A stretch of 64,000 nt of DNA from Gemmatimonadota bacterium (GTDB lineage: Bacteria; Latescibacterota; UBA2968): NCBI GenBank assembly GCA_009838845.1, contig VXRD01000120.1, positions 51,146-115,145 of the forward strand. Direction: 5' to 3'. Of this stretch, positions 26,198-34,703 are shown piece after piece. A program made the position numbers and the translations under genes. The notes beneath the pieces are model-generated. The model searched no databases. It saw only the letters and a list, made by a program, of their open reading frames with translations, and was not told the DNA's origin. Position 1 is the first letter of the stretch. Every line of letters begins with the position of its first letter.

Positions 26198-26707
26198 CTA
26201 TTCGTCTATTAAAGACTTCAACGCTCGATAATACCGCAATTTCTCAACCCTCGGCATAGGCAGCGCACCGCTCGTTGACGGGGCGAGAAACAGCTTCGCG
26301 CCTTCCAACAACTCATCTTGCAAACCGTAATCTCGCTTCCCGCCCATCACTTTGGCGTATCCGCTCTTCCCATTAAAACAAATCACCGCGGGCCGATACC
26401 TCTGCATTTTTTCTCGCAACAATTCAAAACCCGACACATAATCGCCATCCGTCAGATCTCCAATCCCCCGCGTCGCTCGCCCCTTCACAATATCTGTCAG
26501 CCCGATATTATAATCCAAAATAGTCGCATCTTCCCGAGGCTCCAACAAGCGATCTGTCAGCCCGGCCTCGTACAAAAACGGCCAAAACTGATTGCCACGC
26601 CCCGCGTAATAATGACCAATTTCCGCGGACTTTAAGCTGGGATTAAACCCCACAAACACCAGATCCAGTCCCACGCGCAAATAATCCTGCAACACATAGT
26701 CAGCCAT
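26198..26707 (-). CDS. mug: G/U mismatch-specific uracil-DNA glycosylase, Mug/TDG family
   Basis: 169 residues from ATG 26707; the longer GTG start (26737) would overlap the ilvD promoter. LVFVGFNPSLKSAEIGHYYA corresponds to the Mug GxNP motif with its catalytic Asn, followed by GRGNQFWPFLYEAGL and the second motif FLAPSTSGALPM (PSxSG). The family removes uracil or thymine from mismatches with G in base-excision repair. The C-terminal codons run into a short tandem repeat. Confidence 0.9.
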   Translation of the reverse strand: MADYVLQDYLRVGLDLVFVGFNPSLKSAEIGHYYAGRGNQFWPFLYEAGLTDRLLEPREDATILDYNIGLTDIVKGRATRGIGDLTDGDYVSGFELLREKMQRYRPAVICFNGKSGYAKVMGGKRDYGLQDELLEGAKLFLAPSTSGALPMPRVEKLRYYRALKSLIDE

Positions 26708-26721
26708 ATTCCACACCCTTG

Positions 26722-26751
26722 TTGACACATCTCCCACAATTCGGTTAAATT
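26722..26751 (+). promoter_or_regulatory. Sigma70-type promoter for ilvD
   Basis: TTGACA (26722-26727) and, after an 18-bp spacer, TAAATT (26746-26751). It lies 50 bp before the ilvD ATG. The same -10 sequence is found at the aceE promoter. Confidence 0.55.
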
Positions 26752-26800
26752 ACAACCTCGGAAAAATAAGACAAAGTTCATCTACGAAAGGAAATCTTCA

Positions 26801-28507
26801 ATGGCAAAACTGAATAAGTACAGCTCACAGATCACCCAGAGAAAATCCCAGGGCGGATCTCAGGCCATGCTCTATGCCACCGGACTGACGCGCGCCGACA
26901 TGGACAAAGCGCAGGTCGGCATCGCCTCGGTCTGGTACGAAGGCAACCCCTGCAACATGCACCTCAACGACCTCGCAGCCGAAACCAAAAAAGGCGTCAC
27001 CGAATCCGGATGCGTTGGCATGCGCTTCAACACCATCGGCGTATCCGATGGCATATCCATGGGCACAGACGGCATGTCCTTCTCCCTTCAATCCCGCGAC
27101 CTCATAGCCGACTCCATCGAAACCCTCATGGGCGCACAATGGTACGACGGCCTGATCGCATTGCCCGGCTGCGACAAAAACATGCCCGGCGTGGTCATGG
27201 CAATGGGCCGCCTCAACCGCCCTGCCCTGATGATCTACGGCGGCACAATAAAACCAGGTTGCGCCACTATTCAAGGCGAAGAACGCAAACTCGACATCGT
27301 CTCCGCCTTTCAAAGCTACGGCGAATTTCTCACAGACTCGCTCAGCGATGCCGAACGCCAGGAAATCGTCGAACACGCCTGCCCCGGTGCCGGTGCTTGT
27401 GGCGGCATGTACACCGCCAATACCATGGCCAGCGCCATCGAATGCATGGGCCTCTCCCTGCCCTATTCCTCCTGCACACCTGCCGAAGACCCCGACAAAC
27501 ACGCCGAATGCATTCGCGCCGGTCACGCTGTACGCGCCCTGCTCGAAGCCGACCTCAAACCGCGCGACATCATCACCAAACAATCATTCCTCAACGCCAT
27601 TCGCCTCGCCGTTGTCACGGGCGGCTCCACCAATATCGTACTCCACCTGCTCGCCATTGCCAGAGCTTATGACATAGACCTCGACATCGACGAATTTCAA
27701 CACATATCCAACGAAACACCCCTCCTGTGTGACCTCAAACCCTCTGGGCGTTATGTCATGGAAGAGCTTCACGACATCGGCGGGACACCCGCAATGATGA
27801 AACTCCTCCTCGACGCCAATCTCATCGACGGCGACCAGATGACAGTAACGGGCAAAACAATTGCCGAAAATCTCGCCGACATAAAAGCCCTTCCCCCTTA
27901 TGGCACGGGTGAAGGACAGCAAGATATCGTAAGCCCCTTTAATGACCCCATCAAGCCAACGGGACATCTGCAAATTTTGCGTGGAAATTTGGCACCGGAA
28001 GGTTCGGTCGGAAAAATCACGGGCAAAGAAGGCGAGGTATTCAAAGGCGCGGCCAATGTATTCGACTGCGAGGAAGACATGCTCGCCGCCCTCGAACAGG
28101 GCAAAATCGAAAAAGGCAATGTCATCATCATCCGCTACGAAGGACCCAAAGGCGGGCCCGGCATGCCGGAAATGCTCACCCCCACGTCCGCATTGGCCGG
28201 TGCGGGATTGGTACAGGATGTCGCGCTCATTACCGATGGGCGTTTTTCGGGCGGATCGCACGGCTTTCTCATCGGCCACGTCGTTCCCGAAGCCATCGAA
28301 GGCGGACCCATCGCCCTCGTCCAAACCGGCGACCAGATCACCATCGACAGCCAAAAAGGCGAGATCAACATGGATGTCTCTGCCGAAGAACTCGAAAAAC
28401 GCCGTGCAGCCTGGACTCAACCGCCGTACAAAGCCAACCGCGGCACACTTTACAAATACATCAAAAACGTAAAAACGGCTTCGGAGGGATGTGTTACAGA
28501 CGAGTAA
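26801..28507 (+). CDS. ilvD: Dihydroxy-acid dehydratase
   Basis: 568 residues, AAAGGAAA upstream. Conserved IlvD/Edd motifs: [19 protein letters not shown] and [17 protein letters not shown] (Fe-S cluster cysteines), [14 protein letters not shown] and [17 protein letters not shown] with the catalytic Ser. It makes the 2-keto acids of valine and isoleucine synthesis. The IlvD form is favoured over phosphogluconate dehydratase by length and the CPGAGACGG context. It stands alone; no other ilv gene is in the window. The stop codon directly abuts the stop of the convergent PhyH gene. Confidence 0.96.
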   Translation: MAKLNKYSSQITQRKSQGGSQAMLYATGLTRADMDKAQVGIASVWYEGNPCNMHLNDLAAETKKGVTESGCVGMRFNTIGVSDGISMGTDGMSFSLQSRDLIADSIETLMGAQWYDGLIALPGCDKNMPGVVMAMGRLNRPALMIYGGTIKPGCATIQGEERKLDIVSAFQSYGEFLTDSLSDAERQEIVEHACPGAGACGGMYTANTMASAIECMGLSLPYSSCTPAEDPDKHAECIRAGHAVRALLEADLKPRDIITKQSFLNAIRLAVVTGGSTNIVLHLLAIARAYDIDLDIDEFQHISNETPLLCDLKPSGRYVMEELHDIGGTPAMMKLLLDANLIDGDQMTVTGKTIAENLADIKALPPYGTGEGQQDIVSPFNDPIKPTGHLQILRGNLAPEGSVGKITGKEGEVFKGAANVFDCEEDMLAALEQGKIEKGNVIIIRYEGPKGGPGMPEMLTPTSALAGAGLVQDVALITDGRFSGGSHGFLIGHVVPEAIEGGPIALVQTGDQITIDSQKGEINMDVSAEELEKRRAAWTQPPYKANRGTLYKYIKNVKTASEGCVTDE

Positions 28508-29335
28508 TCAAACCCCATTTTCCACAAGCTCTTTGAGCGGCACATCTCCCGCTTGCGGAATATAAAAACTGAGCGGATCGGAGACCACACCTAAGAGTTG
28601 TTTTTGAATGGGATTTGCGCGGGCAACGAGTTCATCGGGCATATTGATATAATCCATAGGCTTGACCCAGCGATACGCATAACCCACAAAAACGGTCTTG
28701 CGCGGAAAACCCGACCAATTTCTGCCAATACCGTGATAGGTACGCTGTTCAAAAATAAATGCCGAACCCGCTTTGACATTCATATTGATCGCCCCCCTCG
28801 GATGACCCGTCGCCGGATCAATCGCCGGTCTGCCAAATAGCCGATTGCTCCCGGGCACGAGTTGCGTCGCCCCCGATGCAGGATCTGTCTGATCGCTGAT
28901 GGCGTAGGCAATTTTGAGCAAAATACGCGGATGGGGTTCGGTCATCTCCCTGGAAGACGAACCGCCATCGCGGTGATACCCGCCCTTGCGCTTCACTTCT
29001 TCAGAAGGTTCTGGACCAGACGGCAAAACAATGAGGTGCGAAGTAATCATCTGGATATTCCAGTTGAGAATCTGCCATGCCAGAGGTGCCGTGGTCGGCC
29101 AGTCGAGCAACTGAAGAAAAGCATCGTGATGCACAATGCAGTTTCGCAAATTGAGCTTGCCCGTTTTCTCCAGGCCACCAGCAGCCTTTTCCCGATCGTA
29201 AATTTCATCAGTCGCCGCATTGAGTTCGGCAACCACATCGGGCGGCAGCGCGTCTTCGATCAAGAGATACCCATTATCCTCAAAAAACTGCTGCTGTTCA
29301 TCTGTGAGAACAGCCCAATCGGATTGAACAGTCAT
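28508..29335 (-). CDS. Phytanoyl-CoA dioxygenase (PhyH) family protein
   Basis: 275 residues from ATG 29335, the ATG with correct spacing to AAGGAG. The N-terminal pattern DEQQQFFEDNGYLLIEDALP is typical. Iron ligands: HxD in GGYHRDGGSS and the distal His in EQRTYHGIGRNWSG; the 2-oxoglutarate-binding Arg is probably the one in SGFPRKTVFVGYAYRW. Such enzymes are non-haem Fe(II)/2-oxoglutarate oxygenases with diverse substrates. One of six PhyH genes in the window. Confidence 0.9.
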   Translation of the reverse strand: MTVQSDWAVLTDEQQQFFEDNGYLLIEDALPPDVVAELNAATDEIYDREKAAGGLEKTGKLNLRNCIVHHDAFLQLLDWPTTAPLAWQILNWNIQMITSHLIVLPSGPEPSEEVKRKGGYHRDGGSSSREMTEPHPRILLKIAYAISDQTDPASGATQLVPGSNRLFGRPAIDPATGHPRGAINMNVKAGSAFIFEQRTYHGIGRNWSGFPRKTVFVGYAYRWVKPMDYINMPDELVARANPIQKQLLGVVSDPLSFYIPQAGDVPLKELVENGV

Positions 29336-29418
29336 AGCGATCATCTCCTTGTCATGGACTCGCAAACATATCACAAACAAATTTACGACCTGAAACCACG
29401 CGAGGCAAGCCATACTTG

Positions 29419-30072
29419 CTATCTATTGAAACCCTTCCCATCCACAATCATCCTGCGTATGCCATTTGCCACAACATCTATAGCTACTTGCACATCCTCT
29501 TCAAATGGCACAATCAAATCCGCGTACTCTCTCGTCGGCTCCGTATAGACGCGATAATTGGGCACAACATCCCGGCGATACCATGCCACCGCATCTTTCA
29601 GCGACATCCCACTCGACGTATTGCGCAACATGCGCCTGAGCACCCGCTCGTGTGTATCCACATCCAAAAACAGCTTGATATCCAGCAAAGCCCTCAGAGC
29701 CTCTTGCGAAAAAATCAAATGTCCCTCCACAATAACCAGCTTCTCAGGCGCAACCTTTTGGAGATCATCCCCTCGCCGGTACGCGCGCGTACCGGGCGGT
29801 GGCATTTCAATCGCCTGCCCTTCGCGCAGACATTTTACATGTGCGATCAAAGGCTCCCACAGCACAGCCCGCGGATGGTTTGCCGTTCGCTTGAGCTCAC
29901 GCTCGTCTTCTGGCAGTGCTGACCAATCGCGGAAATAGCTGTCCTGATTGAGCACAACAGGTCCAAAATCAGCGAGCCTATCGGCCAGCATATCCGTAAA
30001 AGTCGTCTTGCCCGCGGCAGACCCTCCCGAAACACCGATTACGATAGGCTTGAATCCGTTTTTTTTATTCAT
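29419..30072 (-). CDS. udk: Uridine kinase family protein
   Basis: 217 residues from ATG 30072; a GTG six codons earlier is possible. Walker A GVSGGSAAGKTTF, then LNQDSYFRDWSALPEDE with the substrate-binding Asp-Tyr, NHPRAVLWEPLIAHV, and the lid region THERVLRRMLRNTSSG. It phosphorylates uridine or cytidine with ATP in pyrimidine salvage; other PRK-superfamily kinases share the pattern, so the substrate is likely but not certain. No strong ribosome-binding site is visible. Confidence 0.85.
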   Translation of the reverse strand: MNKKNGFKPIVIGVSGGSAAGKTTFTDMLADRLADFGPVVLNQDSYFRDWSALPEDERELKRTANHPRAVLWEPLIAHVKCLREGQAIEMPPPGTRAYRRGDDLQKVAPEKLVIVEGHLIFSQEALRALLDIKLFLDVDTHERVLRRMLRNTSSGMSLKDAVAWYRRDVVPNYRVYTEPTREYADLIVPFEEDVQVAIDVVANGIRRMIVDGKGFNR

Positions 30073-30160
30073 TTTGCAATCCCATTGCACAAAACATACA
30101 CATAGCGTATTTTTTTAGAATATCTTAGGTACCAATCAACGGTACAAGTTATAAATTCTT

Positions 30161-30252
30161 GAGCTACTCAGATAGTGTTGCTATCGTCATTGCGGCATGG
30201 TTTTGAGCCGCAATCCAGTCTAAAAAATAAAAACAACGCACTCTGATAGCTC
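30161..30252. repeat. REP-like palindromic repeat, copy C, inside a small imperfect inverted repeat
   Basis: The core 30186-30220 has TTGCGGC (30190-30196) and GCCGCAA (30207-30213), in the orientation of copy A. Around it GAGCTACTCAGATAGTG (30161-30177) and CACTCTGATAGCTC (30239-30252) form an outer imperfect inverted repeat. It occupies most of the 260-bp gap between the uridine kinase and DUF2442 genes. Confidence 0.65.
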
Positions 30253-30332
30253 ATTGAGATGTAATTTTTGATTTCTGCACACCCGTAAAATATACACGCA
30301 ATGTCTTATTTTTTGCAAAAAGAAGAAATGAC

Positions 30333-30647
30333 ATGAACACTTTGGCATCTAAATCACCGACCTCTGTTGTCAATGTTGAAACAGATGAGACGCATTTGAC
30401 CGTCTTCCTAAATGACGGGCGTCGTATATCTGTTCCTCTTAAATGGTATCCCAGGCTGTATTACGGGACAGCAAGGGAAAGAAAAGATTGGCGTCCCTTT
30501 GGATTTGAAAACCGTGCAATCGCTTGGGATAGTCTCGACGAGCATATTTCTGTTGAAGGATTATTAGACGGGCGTCCAAGCAGCGAAAGTCCGCAATCAA
30601 TTCAACGGTGGCTGTTGTCAAGCGGAGGCTGTAGGCTGAAATTATGA
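30333..30647 (+). CDS. DUF2442 family protein
   Basis: 104 residues. The core LTVFLNDGRRISVPLKWYPR followed by FENRAIAWDSLDEHISVEGLL matches DUF2442 (W-x-x-LDEDI-type signature, here WDSLDEHISV). Members are often encoded beside DUF4160 proteins or toxin-antitoxin pairs and are sometimes called NAD/GMP synthase-associated; their role is unknown. No DUF4160 partner is next to it. It sits in a small accessory patch with repeats on both sides. Confidence 0.75.
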   Translation: MNTLASKSPTSVVNVETDETHLTVFLNDGRRISVPLKWYPRLYYGTARERKDWRPFGFENRAIAWDSLDEHISVEGLLDGRPSSESPQSIQRWLLSSGGCRLKL

Positions 30648-30681
30648 AATCATGTTTATCCGCAGAATGAAGGCGAGTAAT

Positions 30682-30773
30682 GAACTGCTGGCGCAATTGT
30701 ACACCGCTTCGAGCCTGAACGCAGAAAAAACGCGAGTGAGCGGTGTACAACTGGCCGCCTCTCAGGCCAGTTC
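30682..30773. repeat. Large inverted repeat built of two facing short elements
   Basis: The left arm GAACTG..TTGTACACCGCT (30682-30708) faces the right arm AGCGGTGTACAA..CCAGTTC (30739-30773), separated by about 30 bp. Each arm resembles the single copy at 7047-7082. It follows the DUF2442 gene and could act as a bidirectional terminator or be a remnant of a miniature mobile element. Confidence 0.65.
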
Positions 30774-30885
30774 ATTTGAGCTTTTTACGCAGATAAATGC
30801 AGATGAACGTTGATTGACTTTCTGTGGTGAGTCTTTTACATTTTCTTGTTAGAAAAAGTGTAAAAACATCAAATAGGAGATTGTT

Positions 30886-31146
30886 GTGTCACTCGTCACA
30901 GTAACTCTTGATGCTGATCTGGCAGTTCTATTACAGGAACTTAATCAGCCTATTCAAGAAACGGCTCGTGAAATGATTGTTCTGGAGCTATATCGCCGAG
31001 GCAGCATATCCAGTGGCAAAGCAGCTCAATTATTGGACATGTCACGCTGGGAATTTATTCAGCATGCATCTCAATTGGGCATTGCTTTCTTTGATCTTAA
31101 TGCGGAGGAATGGAAACGCGAACGACTTCAGGCTGATGAGCTATGA
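30886..31146 (+). CDS. UPF0175 family protein, antitoxin of the following PIN-like toxin
   Basis: 86 residues from a GTG start with AGGAGA upstream. ETAREMIVLELYRRGSISSG followed by KAAQLLDMSRWEFIQHASQL is the UPF0175 pattern, a small helix-turn-helix-like fold; the sequence then reads GIAFFDLNAEEWKRE. Its last bases overlap the next gene by 4 bp (ATGA), which couples translation, as in type II toxin-antitoxin pairs. It probably binds and neutralises the DUF3368 protein and represses the operon. Confidence 0.85.
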   Translation: MSLVTVTLDADLAVLLQELNQPIQETAREMIVLELYRRGSISSGKAAQLLDMSRWEFIQHASQLGIAFFDLNAEEWKRERLQADEL

Positions 31147-31613
31147 GTGATTTGCCCGTCATATCCAATGCAAGTCCATTGATTGCTTTGGCGCAAATAG
31201 ATCATCTCGACCTTATGAAACAGCTTTTCCAGACAATTGTCGTTCCTCCAACTGTTGTAGAAGAAATCTCACCGACTGTAAGTATTCCCAACTGGATTGA
31301 ACAACATGAGTTGTCGCAGCCTATTAGTCCATTTATCCTACGATCTTCATTGGGATCAGGAGAATGTGAAACAATTAGCCTGGCTTTAGAAATACAAGCG
31401 CGATTGGTTATCCTGGATGAACGTCCCGGACGTAGATTGGCTCACAGGTTGAGGCTGCCTGTCATTGGCACATTGGGGGTTCTGCTATCAGCGAAGCGCA
31501 AAGGTCTATTGCCAACCATTAGGCCGTTGATAGATGGATTACTGGCCTGCGACTTTCGCGTCTCTACTGATCTGTATGAACAGATACTTATTGATGCTGA
31601 TGAGACTGAGTAA
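31143..31613 (+). CDS. DUF3368 protein, PIN-like toxin
   Basis: 156 residues. VISNASPLIALAQIDHLDLM is the DUF3368 start, with the first acidic position of the PIN fold read as N-A-S-P; LGSGECETISLALE holds the conserved Gly-Glu-x-E, and LVILDERPGRRLAH carries the next Asp cluster. The protein is likely a PIN-domain ribonuclease toxin, activity inferred from the family. Overlaps the UPF0175 gene. About 200 bp of non-coding sequence follows, with the terminator of the tRNA on the opposite strand and nothing else recognised. Confidence 0.85.
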   Translation: MSDLPVISNASPLIALAQIDHLDLMKQLFQTIVVPPTVVEEISPTVSIPNWIEQHELSQPISPFILRSSLGSGECETISLALEIQARLVILDERPGRRLAHRLRLPVIGTLGVLLSAKRKGLLPTIRPLIDGLLACDFRVSTDLYEQILIDADETE

Positions 31614-31752
31614 CTAATGATTCTTCCAAATGGCATCCAGGCGACGCTTGACGCTGAACAAAATCTCTTTTCCATAGATGAAGCGGCGGTCATCTGAAGC
31701 ACGTCAAACATGTTGGTCGCCAAACTTATCTTGCAAGTCCATCTCAAAAAAC

Positions 31753-31788
31753 AAAAGGTCGTGAGGGTTTATTCCTCACGACCTTTTT
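31753..31788 (-). terminator. Rho-independent terminator after tRNA-Glu
   Basis: A perfect 14-bp stem, AAAAGGTCGTGAGG (31753-31766) with CCTCACGACCTTTT (31774-31787), and a 7-nt loop. It lies 27 bp past the tRNA-Glu 3' end in the direction of tRNA transcription and could also serve the opposite strand. Confidence 0.85.
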
Positions 31789-31814
31789 CGTATCAAAAAA
31801 ATACTATTATTTTT

Positions 31815-31890
31815 TGGTGACCCCGAGGGGAGTCGAACCCCCGTCTCCAGAGTGAGAGTCTGGTGTCCTAGGCCACTGAACGACGGGGTC
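31815..31890 (-). tRNA. tRNA-Glu (anticodon CTC)
   Basis: 76 nt including an encoded CCA. Acceptor GACCCCG pairs with CGGGGTC, the D arm reads TTCAGTGGCCTAGGAC as in bacterial tRNA-Glu, the anticodon arm is CCAGA-CTCTCAC-TCTGG (anticodon CTC) and the T arm is GGGGGTTCGACTCCCC. It lies between the small accessory patch and a serine hydrolase gene. Confidence 0.96.
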
Positions 31891-31945
31891 ACTCACAACA
31901 AGATGGCGACAACCTAATAAAGTTCGATACTTTTGTCAAGCCTCC

Positions 31946-33196
31946 CTACTCAACAAGCGCCTTGTAAACCAGAGGCTGAAAAGGCCGCGTAATATTGCCC
32001 GATCCGCGCAACTGGGTCCACACCATAGAAACCATCTCATTTTGCGGATCAATCCAGAAATGCGTCTTGGCAATACCCGACCAGTAATACGTCCCATTCC
32101 TGTCCTCCCACGCCGTCTCTGTCTCATCCACAATCACAGAAAAACCGTACCCAAAACCATCGCTCTTGCGCCGGCGGTGTCGGTAACGTGCCGTCTCCGG
32201 CAAATGATTAGCGGTCATAAGCTGAATCGTCTCCGGCTTCAAAATACGCGTACCGTACAACGCACCCCCATTGAGCAACATCTGGGAAAAACGGAGATAA
32301 TCCCGAGCCGTACTCACCAACCCACCACCACCGGACTCCCGTGCATCGCGCCGCATATTGCTCTGACGGTTGCGCACCCTGAAATTGCCCTCATCGTCCT
32401 TTCCATACAGCGTAGCCATGCGATCGCGCTTCTCCTCTGGCACGTAAAAACCCGTATCGACCATCTCCAAAGGCACAAAAATGCGCTGCGAGAAAAACGC
32501 ACCCAAAGACATACCCGAAGCAACCTCAACCACGCGACCGAGGATATCAGTCGCCACGCTGTAGAGCCATCGGGTACCGGGCTGAAAGCGCAGGGGAAGC
32601 TGAGCCACCTTTTGCGCGTATTCGACATTTGATCTAATCGAATACAAATCCGCAATCCGATAAAGCGTATCCACGGATGTCTGCCCAAAAATGCCATACG
32701 TCAAACCAGACGTATGCGTGAGCAAATTCGCAATCGTTATCTCGCGCTCGAGCGGCACCAGAACGGGATTCTCGGTCCCGCCACCCGTATAGACCTTTGT
32801 ATCGGCAAACTCGGGAATAAACTTAGACACCGGATCGTCCATCTTCAGCTTGCCCTCTTCGTAGAGCATCATAATCGCAACACTGGTAACCGGTTTGGTC
32901 ATAGAATAAATGCGAAAAAGCGTATCCTCAGTCATCGGCTTATTCGATTCCCTATCGCGCAAACCCGCAGTCTCGAAATGCACAATCCTGCCCTTTCGGG
33001 CGATCAGCGTCAAAACACCGGCAAACTTCCCAGAATCCACCAGTGCTTGCATTGCGGGCTGGATCTTCGCAAGACGCTCTGCAGAAAACCCCAACTCTGC
33101 GGGATCTCCCTGGGGAATTTCAGCAGCAAAAATCGGGTGTAAGAACAGAAAAACAGCCAGCAGAGCAAACAGGCTACGTTTTAGAAAGCACGTCAT
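31946..33196 (-). CDS. Exported serine hydrolase, beta-lactamase/class C family
   Basis: 416 residues with a signal peptide (LFALLAVFLFLHPIFA). Nucleophile motif S98-M-T-K101, the conserved Tyr in LYSVATD (Y212) and the third motif in WSGIAKTHFWIDP match the EstB-like esterase/beta-lactamase family. LTHTSGLTYGIFGQTS and ESGGGGLVSTARDYLRFSQM are further family signatures. Most members are esterases or peptidases rather than antibiotic-resistance enzymes. Located downstream of tRNA-Arg in the same direction, after that tRNA's terminator. Confidence 0.9.
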   Translation of the reverse strand: MTCFLKRSLFALLAVFLFLHPIFAAEIPQGDPAELGFSAERLAKIQPAMQALVDSGKFAGVLTLIARKGRIVHFETAGLRDRESNKPMTEDTLFRIYSMTKPVTSVAIMMLYEEGKLKMDDPVSKFIPEFADTKVYTGGGTENPVLVPLEREITIANLLTHTSGLTYGIFGQTSVDTLYRIADLYSIRSNVEYAQKVAQLPLRFQPGTRWLYSVATDILGRVVEVASGMSLGAFFSQRIFVPLEMVDTGFYVPEEKRDRMATLYGKDDEGNFRVRNRQSNMRRDARESGGGGLVSTARDYLRFSQMLLNGGALYGTRILKPETIQLMTANHLPETARYRHRRRKSDGFGYGFSVIVDETETAWEDRNGTYYWSGIAKTHFWIDPQNEMVSMVWTQLRGSGNITRPFQPLVYKALVE

Positions 33197-33219
33197 ATAA
33201 CTCCCCGCCTTTACTTTGC

Positions 33220-33253
33220 AAAAAAAAGGGTTACACCATTGCGATGTAACCCC
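33220..33253 (-). terminator. Rho-independent terminator after tRNA-Arg
   Basis: On the minus strand GGGTTACA (33252-33245) pairs with TGTAACCC (33235-33228), followed by eight T residues, 12 bp past the tRNA-Arg end. Confidence 0.8.
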
Positions 33254-33264
33254 TTCTCCTTATC

Positions 33265-33341
33265 TGGTGCGGATGCCAGGATTCGAACCCGGAACCGTCT
33301 GATCCGTAGTCAGGTGCTCTATCCAGTTGAGCTACATCCGC
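33265..33341 (-). tRNA. tRNA-Arg (anticodon ACG)
   Basis: 77 nt with encoded CCA. Acceptor GCGGATG pairs with CATCCGC, the D arm reads GCTCAACTGGATAGAGC, the anticodon loop is CTACGGA (anticodon ACG, read as inosine after deamination) and the T arm is CCGGGTTCGAATCCTGG. The outermost anticodon-stem pair (C-A) is mismatched. Confidence 0.95.
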
Positions 33342-33542
33342 TAAAATCAAGAACTTAAGTATATTTGAGACAACACAATGTCATAAGACGAATAAAAGTA
33401 TCAAAACTGCCAAATACTGTCAAGCGGAAACGGGCTATTATCCCCATAGCATAAGGCAATAGTGTTTTGGGTTGCCCCCAACACCGAAATGTATAATCAT
33501 GGAGCAAAAGACGAATTAAAAATTAAAAATAAGGAACCACTC

Positions 33543-34688
33543 ATGAACCTTGAAACGCAATTAATCCACGCAGGTGAAGAAGAAAAAAAATACGAAGGCG
33601 CGGTCGCGCTACCCGTATTTCAGAGCGCCACATTTTCATATAGCAGTGAAGACAGTTATCACGACATAAAATATCTTCGCCTGAACAACACCCCCAATCA
33701 CACCGTAGTCCATGAAAAATTGGCGCAAATTGCAGGAGGCGAAGCCGCCGTAGTCACCGCATCGGGCATGGCAGCCATAACCACCGCCCTATTAACCGTA
33801 TTAAAAAAAGGCGACCACCTCCTCGCACAAAATTGCCTCTACGGCGGAACGCGAGTCTTTTTGGCACGCGACATCGCCGACTTTGGAATCGACGTGGATT
33901 TCGTATCCGGAAACGCGCCACATGAATGGGAAAAACTCATCCGCCCCGAAACCCGCGCCATCTATGTCGAAACCATGAGCAACCCCCTCCTGGAAGTCGC
34001 CGACCTCCCATCCGTCGTCGCCTTTGCCCAAACCCACAACCTCATCTCCATGATCGACAACACCTTTGCCTCCCCGGTAAACTTCCGCCCCCTGCAAATC
34101 GGCTTTGACCTCTCCTTGCACAGCTGCACAAAATATCTGAACGGACATTCGGATATCGTCGCTGGCTGCGCAATTGGATCGCACGATCTAATCACCCGCA
34201 TTGTGCATCGACTGAACATCATGGGCGGCTGCCTGGACCCACACGCCTGCTCTCTCTTATTGCGCGGCATGAAAACACTCGCCCTGCGCGTGGAAAAACA
34301 AAACGAAAACGCACACGCACTATCTTCCTTCCTGGAAAATCACCCCGCCGTAGAACGCGTAAATTACCCTGGCTCACCCAGCCACCCGCAACACAACTGT
34401 GCAAAAAAGCTATTTAACGGATGTGGCGGCGTACTGAGCTTTGAAATAGCCGGCGACAGCCGCGTAGCTGACGCAGTAATATCGAAACTACAATTGCCAA
34501 TCTCCGCACCCAGCCTGGGCGGCATCGAAACACTCATCACCCGCCCTGTACAAACATCGCACTCCGGACTCACCGAAGAAGAACGCCGCGACGCGGGAAT
34601 CTCCGAGCGACTGATCCGAGTAGCAGTTGGCATCGAAGCCGCAGAGGACTTATGCGCGGACTTTGAGCAGGCTCTGAGAGGCGTATAG
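33543..34688 (+). CDS. Cys/Met metabolism PLP-dependent enzyme (gamma-synthase/gamma-lyase type)
   Basis: 381 residues from ATG 33543 with AAGGA upstream. Conserved parts: ETQLIHAGEEEKKYEGA, QSATFSY, LYGGTRVFLAR with the stacking Tyr, IDNTFASPVNF with the Asp that binds the pyridine nitrogen, and the PLP lysine K197 in HSCTKYLNGHSDIVAG; the C-terminus has SLGGIETLITRPVQTSHS. Candidates are cystathionine gamma-synthase or methionine gamma-lyase; the sequence alone does not separate them. Followed 15 bp later by a nitrilase-family gene and then a Gfo/Idh/MocA gene, probably one operon. Confidence 0.9.
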   Translation: MNLETQLIHAGEEEKKYEGAVALPVFQSATFSYSSEDSYHDIKYLRLNNTPNHTVVHEKLAQIAGGEAAVVTASGMAAITTALLTVLKKGDHLLAQNCLYGGTRVFLARDIADFGIDVDFVSGNAPHEWEKLIRPETRAIYVETMSNPLLEVADLPSVVAFAQTHNLISMIDNTFASPVNFRPLQIGFDLSLHSCTKYLNGHSDIVAGCAIGSHDLITRIVHRLNIMGGCLDPHACSLLLRGMKTLALRVEKQNENAHALSSFLENHPAVERVNYPGSPSHPQHNCAKKLFNGCGGVLSFEIAGDSRVADAVISKLQLPISAPSLGGIETLITRPVQTSHSGLTEEERRDAGISERLIRVAVGIEAAEDLCADFEQALRGV

Positions 34689-34703
34689 CTAAGGAGAAAC
34701 CAT

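Noticed and set aside
26825..28420. Two long minus-strand ORFs (252 and 278 codons)
   Set aside because: Both are antisense shadows of ilvD, caused by its codon use.
33462..33484. Hairpin GTGTTTTGGG..CCCCCAACAC upstream of the Cys/Met enzyme, considered as a riboswitch or attenuator
   Set aside because: No SAM or other riboswitch core could be recognised and there is no T-run after the stem.
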